Shown here: positions 35,623-43,478 of the stretch, one piece after another
How positions within the stretch are numbered: the first letter of the stretch is position 1
How the letters are laid out: each line of letters opens with the position of its first letter
NCBI GenBank assembly: GCA_963926355.1
Contig: CAWUWW010000013.1
Location: forward strand, 31,426-95,425
From: SCGC-AAA076-P13 sp963926355
Lineage (GTDB): Bacteria; Pseudomonadota; Gammaproteobacteria; Magnimaribacterales; D2472
Direction: 5' to 3'
Length of the DNA: 64,000 nucleotides
The notes under the pieces: model-generated
What the model was told of the DNA's origin: nothing
Seen by the model: the letters and a program-made list of their open reading frames with translations, nothing else
The model's database searches: none
Position numbers and translations under genes: made by a program

Positions 35623-36528
35623 ATGATTACTCTAAAACAAATACATTACGCGCTAACAGTTGAAAAAGAGCTACATTTTAAAAAAGCTGCTGATGCTTGT
35701 TATATATCTCCATCAACTCTGAGCAATGCAATTTCTGAAATGGAATCTCAACTAGGCATTCAAATATTTGAACGTACTAATAAAAAAGTAATAGTTACTA
35801 GCTTAGGCAAGGAAGTATTAAAAAAAGCTAGGGTTATTAAAATAGGAATGAGTGATATTGATCAACTTGGTGAAAGTCAAAAAAATCCACTAACCATGCC
35901 TATTACTCTTGGCATTATTCCTACTGTTGGACCCTACTTTATACCCCTAGTTCTCCCTTCTTTAAGAAAAAAATTTCCAGAGCTAAAGCTAAAAATTATT
36001 GAAGCTCAATCAAGCACTCTTACCGATAAAGTAAATAATGGTGAGATTGATATGGCTATTCTTGCTATGCCCTACAAGCTCGACGGGCTTCTATCCTTTA
36101 AATTTTGGGAGGAAGATTTTTACTACATTAGCTATCAGGAAAATCTAGGACCGGAAAAAATTAAAATAAAAGCAAAAGAGATAGGCCTGTCTGATTTAAT
36201 GCTTTTAGATGATGGTCATTGTCTAAAGAGTCATGTTTTGGCTGCATGTAAGCTGGATGATGATAAACAGTATTCAATGGAGGCATCTAGTCTTGCAACA
36301 TTAACACAACTTGTAGCTGGAAATATGGGCTCAACTTTAGTACCTCATATGGCTATTAAACAATTAGTGAGTTCAAACTCATTAATTACTAAAGCTCACC
36401 TTGATGAGCCAGGGCCCCATAGGGAACTAGCAATAGTTATAAGGCCGTCTTATACCGGACTTAAAAATGTTCAATTATTGATAGATATTTTTTCCTCATC
36501 TCTTAAGGCAAATACTAAGGGTTTCTAA
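35623..36528 (+). CDS. oxyR: peroxide-sensing LysR-type regulator OxyR
   Basis: 301-residue LysR family activator. N-terminal winged HTH (ALTVEKELHFKKAADACYISPSTLSNAI...) and two-lobed effector domain. The redox pair is present as Cys200 and Cys209 in LLDDGHCLKSHVLAAC, with the same 9-residue spacing and DGHCL context as Cys199/Cys208 of E. coli OxyR. Divergently transcribed from katG, the usual OxyR target, with a 121-bp shared control region. Confidence 0.92.
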   Translation: MITLKQIHYALTVEKELHFKKAADACYISPSTLSNAISEMESQLGIQIFERTNKKVIVTSLGKEVLKKARVIKIGMSDIDQLGESQKNPLTMPITLGIIPTVGPYFIPLVLPSLRKKFPELKLKIIEAQSSTLTDKVNNGEIDMAILAMPYKLDGLLSFKFWEEDFYYISYQENLGPEKIKIKAKEIGLSDLMLLDDGHCLKSHVLAACKLDDDKQYSMEASSLATLTQLVAGNMGSTLVPHMAIKQLVSSNSLITKAHLDEPGPHRELAIVIRPSYTGLKNVQLLIDIFSSSLKANTKGF

Positions 36529-36552
36529 AAGAAATAAACTGGTTGAGCTGAA

Positions 36553-36569
36553 GGCTTCAGGTTGAAGCC
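36553..36569 (+). other. hairpin downstream of oxyR
   Basis: GGCTTCA (36553-36559) and TGAAGCC (36563-36569) form a 7-bp stem with a GGT loop, 25 nt after the oxyR stop. No T-run follows it directly, so it is not a standard intrinsic terminator. Confidence 0.35.
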
Positions 36570-36629
36570 AATTAGCCGCCTTCAAACTCCTCCTACAAAA
36601 ATTGTTTCCGTAGCTTGTTCTTGTTTTGG

Positions 36630-37397
36630 TTATTTGGAATGAAGTCTAGATGTAATATGATTAAAAGCCTCATCCACATCGCTGGTAACAAAAAATAGAT
36701 CTAAGTCTTTTCTGTCTATTGTCCCAAATTCAACTAAGGTTTCAAAATTAATTAACTTACTCCAGAACTCTTTTCCAAAAAGTACTATGGGTAGATTTTT
36801 TGTAATTTTTTCAGTCTGAATGAGTGTAAGAATTTCAAAAAACTCGTCCATGGTTCCAAAGCCTCCGGGCATAATCACCAAAGCTTTTGCTGGATAGGTA
36901 AACCAAAATTTTCTTGTAAAAAAATAATGAAATTCAAAATCTAACTCTGGAGTCACATATGGATTTAGAATATTTTCAAAGGGTAGAGAAATTCTAAGTG
37001 CCATACTTTTACCTCCAGCATCACTTGCTCCTCTGTTGGCTGCAATCATGATACCAGGGCCTCCGCCTGAACAAACAACATATTTTTGATACTGACCTTC
37101 TAAATCAAGGGACCATTCTGTCAATTTTTTTGAGAGCTCTCTTGTAGCATCGTAGTACTCAGCTAATTTGGTATTTTTACTGAGTCTTTCTTCTCCACTT
37201 AGATCTTCGGGAGATGGTGCTCTTGCTGATCCAAAAATTACTATGGTATCTTTGACTTTTTGTTCTTCAAGTTGTAATTTTGGATAAAGATATTCAGATA
37301 AAATTCTTAGAGGGCGGGCATCCTTGCTGGTCAAAAAATCTAAATTTTTATAAGCTTTTTCTATTACTGGAGTTTTAGTATCTTTAGGTTTTGTCAT
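36630..37397 (-). CDS. LOG family protein (lysine-decarboxylase-like fold)
   Basis: 255-residue Rossmann-like protein with the LOG signatures GGGPGIM (in VVCSGGGPGIMIAANRGA) and PGGFGTMDEFFE. Related enzymes are cytokinin-riboside 5'-monophosphate phosphoribohydrolases or nucleotide 5'-monophosphate nucleosidases (YgdH/PpnN). The roughly 80-residue N-terminal part before the core, with a SARAPSPED segment, resembles the long-type bacterial members. Cytoplasmic; substrate not determinable. Single gene. Confidence 0.8.
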   Translation of the reverse strand: MTKPKDTKTPVIEKAYKNLDFLTSKDARPLRILSEYLYPKLQLEEQKVKDTIVIFGSARAPSPEDLSGEERLSKNTKLAEYYDATRELSKKLTEWSLDLEGQYQKYVVCSGGGPGIMIAANRGASDAGGKSMALRISLPFENILNPYVTPELDFEFHYFFTRKFWFTYPAKALVIMPGGFGTMDEFFEILTLIQTEKITKNLPIVLFGKEFWSKLINFETLVEFGTIDRKDLDLFFVTSDVDEAFNHITSRLHSK

Positions 37398-37448
37398 ATA
37401 TTTACTATAACAAACTTATCTTACTGTAAGGATTATAGATTTGATAAG

Positions 37449-37524
37449 TGGTGGAGCTACGCGGGATCGAACCGCGGACCCCCTGCTTGCAAAGCAGGTG
37501 CTCTCCCAGCTGAGCTATAGCCCC
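37449..37524 (-). tRNA. tRNA-Ala (anticodon TGC)
   Basis: A 76-nt cloverleaf reads on the minus strand. The acceptor stem GGGGCTA pairs with TAGCTCC (one G-T pair), the D arm includes AGCTCAGCTGGGAGAGC, the anticodon stem-loop has CTGCTT-TGC-AAGCAG, and the T arm includes GCGGTTCGATCCCGC. The CCA end is encoded. It is solitary, without adjacent rRNA genes. A TATAAT on the same strand lies 25 nt upstream. Confidence 0.97.
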
Positions 37525-37548
37525 ATTTTTGAATCGTAATTGTACTTT

Positions 37549-37554
37549 ATTATA
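37549..37554 (-). promoter_or_regulatory. -10 box for tRNA-Ala
   Basis: TATAAT on the minus strand, 25 nt before the mature 5' end of the tRNA, which fits a short pre-tRNA leader. The -35 region is AT-rich and unclear. Confidence 0.45.
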
Positions 37555-37599
37555 ATTAAATTTGCATATATCTTATAAGAAATTTAAGAATTTTATTCC

Positions 37600-37632
37600 A
37601 AAAAAAAGGTGAGTATTAATACTCACCTTTTT
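37600..37632 (-). terminator. bidirectional rho-independent terminator after the TonB receptor
   Basis: A perfect palindrome spans 37608-37627 (stem GGTGAGTA / TACTCACC, loop TTAA) and is flanked by eight As on the left (37600-37607) and five Ts on the right (37628-37632). Read leftward it ends TonB-receptor transcripts and separates them from tRNA-Ala. Confidence 0.9.
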
Positions 37633-37647
37633 AGGTTCTAAATTAAA

Positions 37648-39843
37648 TTAGAATTCGTATGAGAAGCCAACTTTCATTGTTGCTGGTTTTTGAGATCTTG
37701 CACCATCTTTTGGCGCTCTTGCAACAATATCTTCACTATCTAGAACATTTTCCATAATCATATAAACATCCATATTTGTATTTAGTGATTTTCTTAAACT
37801 TAAATCTAAGAAGTTATGAGCATCGATTGTTTGATAAGTACCACATGCCGCAGTTGAGCATGAACTTCCATTACTAACAAATCTAGCACTTCCATTTAAT
37901 CCTGACTCAGTTACAAAACCAACAATTAAAGCCATTGATGAGCTAGGTATATAAGGCACGTCGTCTCCAGCTGCAACAGTTCCCCAATAGTCACCATTGT
38001 CAAAACTAGTTCCAAATGTAGCATCTGTGGATGTGTAAGTTAGTCCTACTGGGTAAGATACTCCCTCTCCTTCAAACATCCATGAGCCTGCAATCTCTAG
38101 GCCTGAGACATCTACAGCACCACCATCAAATATATCACCAGCATCACAATCGCCACCAGATGAGTTTTTACATTCACCTTTAAGACTTGCGTAATCACTA
38201 GAGAAATACATAACTTCGAGGTTAGTTGTTCCTTTAGAATACCTAACACCAGCTTCGGTATTGTCTGCTTCTTCAGCGTCTCCACCAAATATCGGGGACA
38301 TACCTTCATGGAAACCTAATACAAGCTTTACGTTTTCATTAACATCGTAAGTTGCACCGAAGCCAGTAGTAGAATATTCTCCAGTTTTTGCTTTTGGATA
38401 CCCTGAAGCAAGAACAGTTCTTGTTGGAACACCGTCATCCCATCTATTTTCTACTTGATCATACTCCTCAGATCTATGTCCAACAGTAACTGCTAAATCA
38501 CCCATGGTAATAGTATCTTCAATATAAAATGAAGTAGCCTGTGAAACTCTTAGTCTATTATTAGATCCTGTGTAACCTGAAGAGCATGATGTTAATGCAG
38601 AATTAGTTCCAGAAGATGATTGATCAAAGCATTCATAGCTTTGCAATCTGCTTTCTGAATCTTCCATATCTCTATATCCAAAAGTAATTGCATGGTTAGC
38701 AATGTCAGTTGAAACTTTAAACTGAACACCTTCGTTCGTGTAGAATCTATTGTTGTGCTTTAACTTAACTTGCACAGCCAATGTGCCATCAAGAATTGCT
38801 TGAGCATTTGCATCTCCGCCGTTTGCAGCAGAAATAACACTATTAATACCATCACTAACACCGTGTGCTTTTAAATTATTAGCCTTATCTACTTTGAACC
38901 AGTCCCTGTGGTAGTCGTTGCTCCATGACGAAGCAACAACTTGAAACATATCAAAATCACCAACATAAGTAAGTGATGTTTGCTCTCCGTCATTATTCAT
39001 AGCGTCATATTGAGTCATACCATATCTTTCTCTTGGATTAGACATAAAGCTTGATTGAGAAAGGCCAACATAAGATTGATCAGAAACTTCATCAAGTTCT
39101 GTGTATTTAAAAGTTAAAGAATGAATACCTGACTCATATCTTGCTTTAAGCATGAGATCAGATTTATCAAAACCAGTATTTCCACCTACATTAGCAATTC
39201 TGTCGAATCCATTACTTGAATGCTCATGAACTTCCACTAGAGCTCCTAGATTTCCTTGAGATCCTCCATAGTATGCATGCGTTCTAGTCATTCCGTTTTG
39301 TCCAAACTCTTGAACAAGCTTTCCTGAATTCACTTCTGGAATTGGCGTGCTAATTAAGTTGATGGCTCCACCAATAGTGCTCGGACCTTGGCTAATGGCT
39401 GATGGTCCTTTTAAAACTTCAACTGAATTTATTCTTCCTGTGGTAGGAAAATAATAAGCTGCTGATGAGGTATATGGAGCAGGAGCGACAAGGACACCAT
39501 CTTCCATGACTGTTACCTTGGCTGATCTGTCTATTGAAGTACCTCTAATTGATATATTTGGTCTAAGGCCGTATCCGTCTTCAGTCCTGAAATAAATTCC
39601 AGGAACAGCTAATAATATTTTATGTATATCAGTATCCATCGCCACCTGAAGGTCTTCATTAGTTATAACCGCCCCAGAACCCGGTAGCTCTTTGGCATCA
39701 TCCTTGGTACCAATTATAGTTACAGACTCAATAGCATCTACTTCACTAGCATCTACAGATGAACTAAATGAAGTAATAGACAAAGCAAATAGTACAAATA
39801 ATATTGATTTTGTTCCGAGTGTTTGATGAGTCACTACTTTCAT
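37648..39843 (-). CDS. TonB-dependent outer-membrane receptor (FecA-like, iron)
   Basis: 731-residue receptor. The signal peptide (ILFVLFALSITSFSSSVDA) is followed by a TonB-box-like ESVTIIG and a plug domain (about 45-165) with ISIRGTSIDRSA, VEVLKGPSAISQGPSTIGG and GGAINLIST motifs, then a 22-strand barrel ending in the aromatic terminal strand VGFSYEF. Plug sequence and size are nearest to ferric-dicitrate/siderophore receptors such as FecA, but without a FecA N-terminal signalling domain. Two Fur boxes lie directly upstream, so iron uptake is strongly suggested. The ligand is unknown; cysteine pairs in the barrel loops may form disulfides. Confidence 0.9.
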   Translation of the reverse strand: MKVVTHQTLGTKSILFVLFALSITSFSSSVDASEVDAIESVTIIGTKDDAKELPGSGAVITNEDLQVAMDTDIHKILLAVPGIYFRTEDGYGLRPNISIRGTSIDRSAKVTVMEDGVLVAPAPYTSSAAYYFPTTGRINSVEVLKGPSAISQGPSTIGGAINLISTPIPEVNSGKLVQEFGQNGMTRTHAYYGGSQGNLGALVEVHEHSSNGFDRIANVGGNTGFDKSDLMLKARYESGIHSLTFKYTELDEVSDQSYVGLSQSSFMSNPRERYGMTQYDAMNNDGEQTSLTYVGDFDMFQVVASSWSNDYHRDWFKVDKANNLKAHGVSDGINSVISAANGGDANAQAILDGTLAVQVKLKHNNRFYTNEGVQFKVSTDIANHAITFGYRDMEDSESRLQSYECFDQSSSGTNSALTSCSSGYTGSNNRLRVSQATSFYIEDTITMGDLAVTVGHRSEEYDQVENRWDDGVPTRTVLASGYPKAKTGEYSTTGFGATYDVNENVKLVLGFHEGMSPIFGGDAEEADNTEAGVRYSKGTTNLEVMYFSSDYASLKGECKNSSGGDCDAGDIFDGGAVDVSGLEIAGSWMFEGEGVSYPVGLTYTSTDATFGTSFDNGDYWGTVAAGDDVPYIPSSSMALIVGFVTESGLNGSARFVSNGSSCSTAACGTYQTIDAHNFLDLSLRKSLNTNMDVYMIMENVLDSEDIVARAPKDGARSQKPATMKVGFSYEF

Positions 39844-39870
39844 TTCATTCTTTTATATAATTTATTTAGT

Positions 39871-39891
39871 AAATGAGAATGATTCTCATTT
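39871..39891. promoter_or_regulatory. Fur box 1
   Basis: AAATGAGAAT (39871-39880), a central G, and the exact reverse complement ATTCTCATTT (39882-39891). This is a near-ideal 19-21 bp Fur operator, 28 nt upstream of the TonB receptor start. Confidence 0.88.
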
Positions 39892-39900
39892 GTAGGTGTG

Positions 39901-39919
39901 AATGATAATGATTCTCATT
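39901..39919. promoter_or_regulatory. Fur box 2
   Basis: AATGATAAT (39901-39909), G, ATTCTCATT (39911-39919), one mismatch between arms. Centre-to-centre distance to Fur box 1 is 29 bp, about three helical turns, allowing cooperative Fur binding on one face. Confidence 0.8.
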
Positions 39920-40000
39920 TACAATTGCAAGAAAATTAGTCACTAACTAACTAGAAATATTATTTGAAGGTCTTTTAAGAGAATTTAGAAGAGCTCTAAA

Positions 40001-40453
40001 TTATTTATTGCCTCTGATTGCAAAAAATAAACCAAGAACCAATAGAAACATCTGTTCACTGGTTACAAATTTAGTACTAAGAGTAGTGAACCATTCAGAG
40101 TGAGCTATATACAAGGCACAGAACATTATTAATACAATTAGAAGCCCAGATAACCTTGTCAGTAAGTTTCCTAGATTAAGAGAGAAAAGCCCTATCAATC
40201 CGCCTAATATTATTCCAATACCAGCAGTCATTTCACCTAAAATAACCATATTGACCAACAGCTCAGGCATAGGCAAGAACTCACTTTCAAACCAAGTTAC
40301 CATTTTGTGCTGCTCAGTCATCATAAATGGTGCTGGCAGTTTTCCGTATCCATGAAAAAAGAAAGCAACTCCCAATGCAATTCGAGGCAACCAAAGAGCA
40401 AAATTCATAAGGGGTTGCGTTATTGCATCTAACTTGTTATTTAATTTTTTCAT
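40001..40453 (-). CDS. DoxX family membrane protein
   Basis: 150 residues with four hydrophobic helices. The N-terminal LWLPRIALGVAFFFHGYGKL and the glycine-rich second helix EMTAGIGIILGGLIGL are DoxX hallmarks. Inner membrane; DoxX proteins have been linked to quinol oxidation or redox stress but the role here is not known. Starts inside the last 4 nt of hflX, so it is translationally coupled to hflX. The Fur-box region lies downstream of it, so it is probably not iron-controlled. Confidence 0.82.
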   Translation of the reverse strand: MKKLNNKLDAITQPLMNFALWLPRIALGVAFFFHGYGKLPAPFMMTEQHKMVTWFESEFLPMPELLVNMVILGEMTAGIGIILGGLIGLFSLNLGNLLTRLSGLLIVLIMFCALYIAHSEWFTTLSTKFVTSEQMFLLVLGLFFAIRGNK

Positions 40454-41763
40454 TTTAAGATTCCCTGTAATTGTAAAGGTATATCTTTATCTTCGCAAAG
40501 AGCAAATCCTTCAATATCAACAAATCCTTTTAACTCATCTTGTCCAATATGAATATGAGCAAATATTTTTCCAGCATCAGAAACCCTTTCCTTATCAACA
40601 CAACCCATTCGAAATAACTTAGCTCTTATATTTCCAAGAGATGGTTCTAGTGAAATCCAACCCCTGTAGATACCATTAAAAAGCTCAGTATTTATAATTT
40701 CTCTTAAATCTTCTATACCTTTATTTTTTTCAGCAGAAATCCAAACCTCTTTCTTCTCATCTATTTTTACCTGATGGGATATACCCTTCAAATCACATTT
40801 ATTATTAATTCTAATTTGAGGAATAGATTCAAGGTTAAGCTCTTCTAAAATCTTATTAACCTCAGATTCTTTTTGTCTGTGATCTATATCAGATATATCA
40901 ACAACATGTAAAAGTAAGTCAGCTGACTTTAATTCATCAAGCGTAGCTTTAAAAGACTCTATTAACTGAGTAGGTAGATCTGAAATAAAACCAACAGTAT
41001 CTGAGAATAGAATTGGTCCTAGCTCAGGGTCTATATTTTTTCTTGTTACCGAATCTAATGTAGCAAAAAGTTTATCTTCTGCTAATTGCTTACTGTTTGT
41101 TAGTCGATTAAAGAGAGTTGTCTTTCCAGCATTTGTATACCCAACCAATGCCACTAATTTATTTCGGCTTTTTTTTCTTGAGTAGCTATTTAACTGCTTT
41201 TGTTTATGTGACTTATCTAAACGGCTCTTAAGACGCTTAATCCTATGTCCGATAAGGCGTCTATCTGTCTCTAGCTGTGTTTCACCCGGGCCTCTTAAGC
41301 CAATACCACCCTTTTGTCTTTCTAGGTGGGTCCAGCCTCTTATAAGTCTTGTTGATAAATGATTGAGTTGAGCTAACTCGACCTGGAGTTTACCAATGTG
41401 AGTAGTCGCTCTTGAAGCAAATATATCTAAAATTAGCTCAGTTTTATCAATAACCCTAACTTTTAATTGAAGCTCTAGGTTTCTTGCCTGTGATGCTGAT
41501 AGTTGATGGTTGACAATAACCAACTCTGCACATGAACTTTCTACAAGATGTTTAATTTCATCTAATTTTCCCTTGCCAATGAAGTGGCTAACAGAAGGAG
41601 CTTTTTGCTTACTTACACTTTTCTCAACTATCTCTGCTCCTGCTGAAATTACTAACTCATAAAATTCTTCGTAGATATTTTCAAGCTCATTGCCAGTTCT
41701 TAAAGATTCAATATCTAAAAAAATAATTAGTGTTTTAGGGATCTGTTTTTTTTCAACAATCAT
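40450..41763 (-). CDS. hflX: GTPase HflX
   Basis: Ribosome-associated GTPase that splits stalled 70S ribosomes under stress. The N-terminal HflX domain (KQKAPSVSHFIGKGKLDEI) leads to the coiled-coil GIGLRGPGETQLETDRR linker. The G domain contains G1 GYTNAGKT, G3 DTVGFI, and NNKCD as G4. 437 residues, close to E. coli HflX (426). In many gammaproteobacteria hfq lies directly upstream and hflKC downstream; neither is present here. Confidence 0.93.
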   Translation of the reverse strand: MIVEKKQIPKTLIIFLDIESLRTGNELENIYEEFYELVISAGAEIVEKSVSKQKAPSVSHFIGKGKLDEIKHLVESSCAELVIVNHQLSASQARNLELQLKVRVIDKTELILDIFASRATTHIGKLQVELAQLNHLSTRLIRGWTHLERQKGGIGLRGPGETQLETDRRLIGHRIKRLKSRLDKSHKQKQLNSYSRKKSRNKLVALVGYTNAGKTTLFNRLTNSKQLAEDKLFATLDSVTRKNIDPELGPILFSDTVGFISDLPTQLIESFKATLDELKSADLLLHVVDISDIDHRQKESEVNKILEELNLESIPQIRINNKCDLKGISHQVKIDEKKEVWISAEKNKGIEDLREIINTELFNGIYRGWISLEPSLGNIRAKLFRMGCVDKERVSDAGKIFAHIHIGQDELKGFVDIEGFALCEDKDIPLQLQGILK

Positions 41764-41843
41764 AGGTGTGAGATTATTGTAGAGTTTTTATAAAAATTTG
41801 TTACTATTAATTTGTATCATTAAAACTATTTAAGGAAATATTT

Positions 41844-41969
41844 ATAGATAAAGGCGAAAGAGCAAAAAAATCTTCGCTTGCTAGTTTGAAGAGAAAGAAT
41901 GTAAAGGATATTAAGAAAAAGAAACTTAATAAGCTTTACAGAGAATTACGAAAAGCTCGATTAAAATAA
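41844..41969 (+). CDS. candidate 41-residue lysine-rich peptide, non-standard start
   Basis: An open frame encodes a very basic peptide (KGERAKKSS, LKRKNVKDIKKKKLNKLY, RELRKARLK) ending at TAA 41967. No ATG/GTG/TTG is available near its start; ATA 41844 lies 8 nt after the ribosome-site-like AAGGA. The composition suggests a nucleic-acid-binding or ribosome-associated peptide if real, or the remnant of a longer gene. Family not recognised; low confidence. Confidence 0.28.
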   Translation: MDKGERAKKSSLASLKRKNVKDIKKKKLNKLYRELRKARLK

Positions 41970-42025
41970 AGTAAGACTTTAAACTAAGCAGCTAATCTAC
42001 CTACAAAAGGCAGAAGGTACCCTTT

Positions 42026-42045
42026 AACCAAAATTAACCAAAATT
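42026..42045 (+). repeat. 10-bp tandem repeat
   Basis: AACCAAAATT occurs twice head-to-tail (42026-42035 and 42036-42045), ending exactly at the ATG of the small membrane peptide. It may be a local slippage duplication. Confidence 0.5.
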
Positions 42046-42144
42046 ATGAAAGATATAAAAATGAATGACATTGTAGAAAAAATAGATAAATTTATGCCCG
42101 CTGCTATAGTGATTTTAGCTTTATTTGTAGCGTCAATAGTCTAA
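42046..42144 (+). CDS. candidate 32-residue single-span membrane peptide
   Basis: ATG 42046 (or 42061, preceded by GAAAGA) opens a frame encoding a charged N-terminus (NDIVEKIDKFM) and one hydrophobic helix (PAAIVILALFVASIV) that reaches the stop at 42142-42144. Charged head plus a terminal transmembrane helix is typical of bacterial small membrane proteins. No homologue recognised. Confidence 0.4.
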   Translation: MKDIKMNDIVEKIDKFMPAAIVILALFVASIV

Positions 42145-42150
42145 TCACAT

Positions 42151-42735
42151 TTAGAACTTCTTTTTTTGAGGCTCGCACTTTCCTGAAGCTTGAATCTCAA
42201 CCTTTGGATTCTTATTCTCAGATCCATCGATCTTATTAAGCCAGATATCGCCGGATATTTGCCCCTTACCCGTAAACCAATTAAAAGTATTGATAACTCT
42301 ATAAACGTCTACCTTGTAATCAGGAAATAAAGGATGGATATCTCCCGTCTCCATTGAATGAGTAACTGTAATACCTGTATCATTTTTTTCTGAAGACCAT
42401 GAAGCCTCGGGATTAATCCATAAAGGAGAAGGGTCCAGGGTGTGTGTTAAAGATTTAAAACTTTCTTTATCACTGTCTATTGCCCAATACTGAACTGTAT
42501 AGAGACTATCTTTATTCCAATCCTCTTCAGCAAAATTAATCTTAGCTCTTTGAAGAAGAAAAAGTGACTGTTGGGTTTGCCGTGCTAGATTTTTAAAAAG
42601 CTCGATACCTTCTGATAAATAGGTCTTCTTGATATCTTTATAAGTAATAGAGTAAGTGCCATTTAACTCACATAGAATCTTAGATGTTTCGCTAAATGCA
42701 GGTACTGCTAAGAAAATTAAGAATAAAAAACGCAT
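42151..42735 (-). CDS. exported hypothetical protein
   Basis: 194 residues from the ATG at 42735, chosen because it begins a good signal peptide (RFLFLIFLAVPAFSE); an upstream in-frame start at 42810 would only add a non-conserved extension overlapping the DUF2061-like gene. The mature protein is rich in beta-strand-forming segments with Trp residues (YTVQYWAID, PLWINPEASW, NTFNWFTG) and two cysteines near its ends (ILCELN and SGKCEP), which could form a disulfide. Periplasmic. Family not recognised. Seven bp after the DUF2061-like gene. Confidence 0.6.
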   Translation of the reverse strand: MRFLFLIFLAVPAFSETSKILCELNGTYSITYKDIKKTYLSEGIELFKNLARQTQQSLFLLQRAKINFAEEDWNKDSLYTVQYWAIDSDKESFKSLTHTLDPSPLWINPEASWSSEKNDTGITVTHSMETGDIHPLFPDYKVDVYRVINTFNWFTGKGQISGDIWLNKIDGSENKNPKVEIQASGKCEPQKKKF

Positions 42736-42742
42736 AATAACT

Positions 42743-43009
42743 CTAACTATTAGTTGCTCTTGGGAATCTACTTGCCCAGTATTTATCAAGAACAAAATAC
42801 CAAACACCATTAATCAAGGGTTCTACAATAGCATCAGTTATAGCATCTTGAAAGTTAGCTCCGGTAAAATAAACAACGCATGATGCGGCAATAATAAAAT
42901 GTCCGAGGGTATAAATTAATGTTCGAAGGATGGTGCCTTGATTATTTTCAAGAACTCTTTTAATTGGAGCATTGAATACGCCGACACTTTTTTTAATTTT
43001 TTGAATCAT
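42743..43009 (-). CDS. DUF2061-like small membrane protein
   Basis: 88 residues. GTILRTLIYTLGHFIIAASCVVYFTG is split into two hydrophobic spans with a short VEPLINGVWYFVLDKYW C-terminal part, resembling DUF2061 proteins in layout (K/R-T-x-x-Y/W helix, FTG turn, E-x3-K/N helix, W near the end). Inner membrane, function unknown. First gene of a two-gene leftward unit with the exported hypothetical. Confidence 0.6.
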   Translation of the reverse strand: MIQKIKKSVGVFNAPIKRVLENNQGTILRTLIYTLGHFIIAASCVVYFTGANFQDAITDAIVEPLINGVWYFVLDKYWASRFPRATNS

Positions 43010-43144
43010 TTTTGTATATAACTGTTTGTAGTTGATTTACTTCAATCATAAATGAATGAGCGCTATCAATACACACATAACAATAAATAAAAAATGTTTT
43101 TTTCTATATTTGTAATCAAAAAAAATATTGTTTAGGATGTCAAT

Positions 43145-43393
43145 ATGAGCGAAGAGTACGAGCAATTTATAAAATCAAAAATAACAGAAGACTCAGAAGC
43201 TACGAATATCAAAACCATAGAAACTAATAAGATTAATTATGTCAAAGTGGTGGATGTATCTATTCCTTTTTTAAGTGTTCTGCTTTTGGTACTTAAATAC
43301 ACCATAGCTTTCTTTCTAGTTAGCTTGTTTATTTTCTTTACTGTATCTGTGCTTAGCCTGCTTGGAGTTATAGGCATTTCATCTATTTTCTAG
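43145..43393 (+). CDS. small membrane protein, hypothetical
   Basis: 82 residues: a polar, acidic first half (SEEYEQFIKSKITEDSEATN) and a second half with one long or two short hydrophobic helices (SVLLLVLKYTIAFFLVSLFIFF, SVLSLLGVIGISSIF). AGGA lies 8 nt before the ATG. Not recognised; a single gene facing the GH3 gene in the same direction 85 bp upstream. Confidence 0.6.
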   Translation: MSEEYEQFIKSKITEDSEATNIKTIETNKINYVKVVDVSIPFLSVLLLVLKYTIAFFLVSLFIFFTVSVLSLLGVIGISSIF

Positions 43394-43478
43394 CCCAGAA
43401 TATCTTCCTAGGTAAACATTAAAATAACTCTAAAATTTAGTAATTGCAGATGTATATCAAAGGATTTAATATTGATGA

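Larger units (their letters stand above)
41764..42150. other. 387-bp interval between hflX and the exported hypothetical
   Basis: No conventional gene above 60 codons is present. It holds two candidate very small reading frames (41844-41969 and 42046-42144, listed separately), a 10-bp tandem repeat at 42026-42045, and AT-rich DNA that may contain the leftward hflX promoter near 41800. No RNA structure was recognised. Confidence 0.5.

Noticed and set aside
36553..36569. Hairpin after oxyR as intrinsic terminator
   Set aside because: The stem is only 7 bp and has no T-run; listed as a hairpin only.
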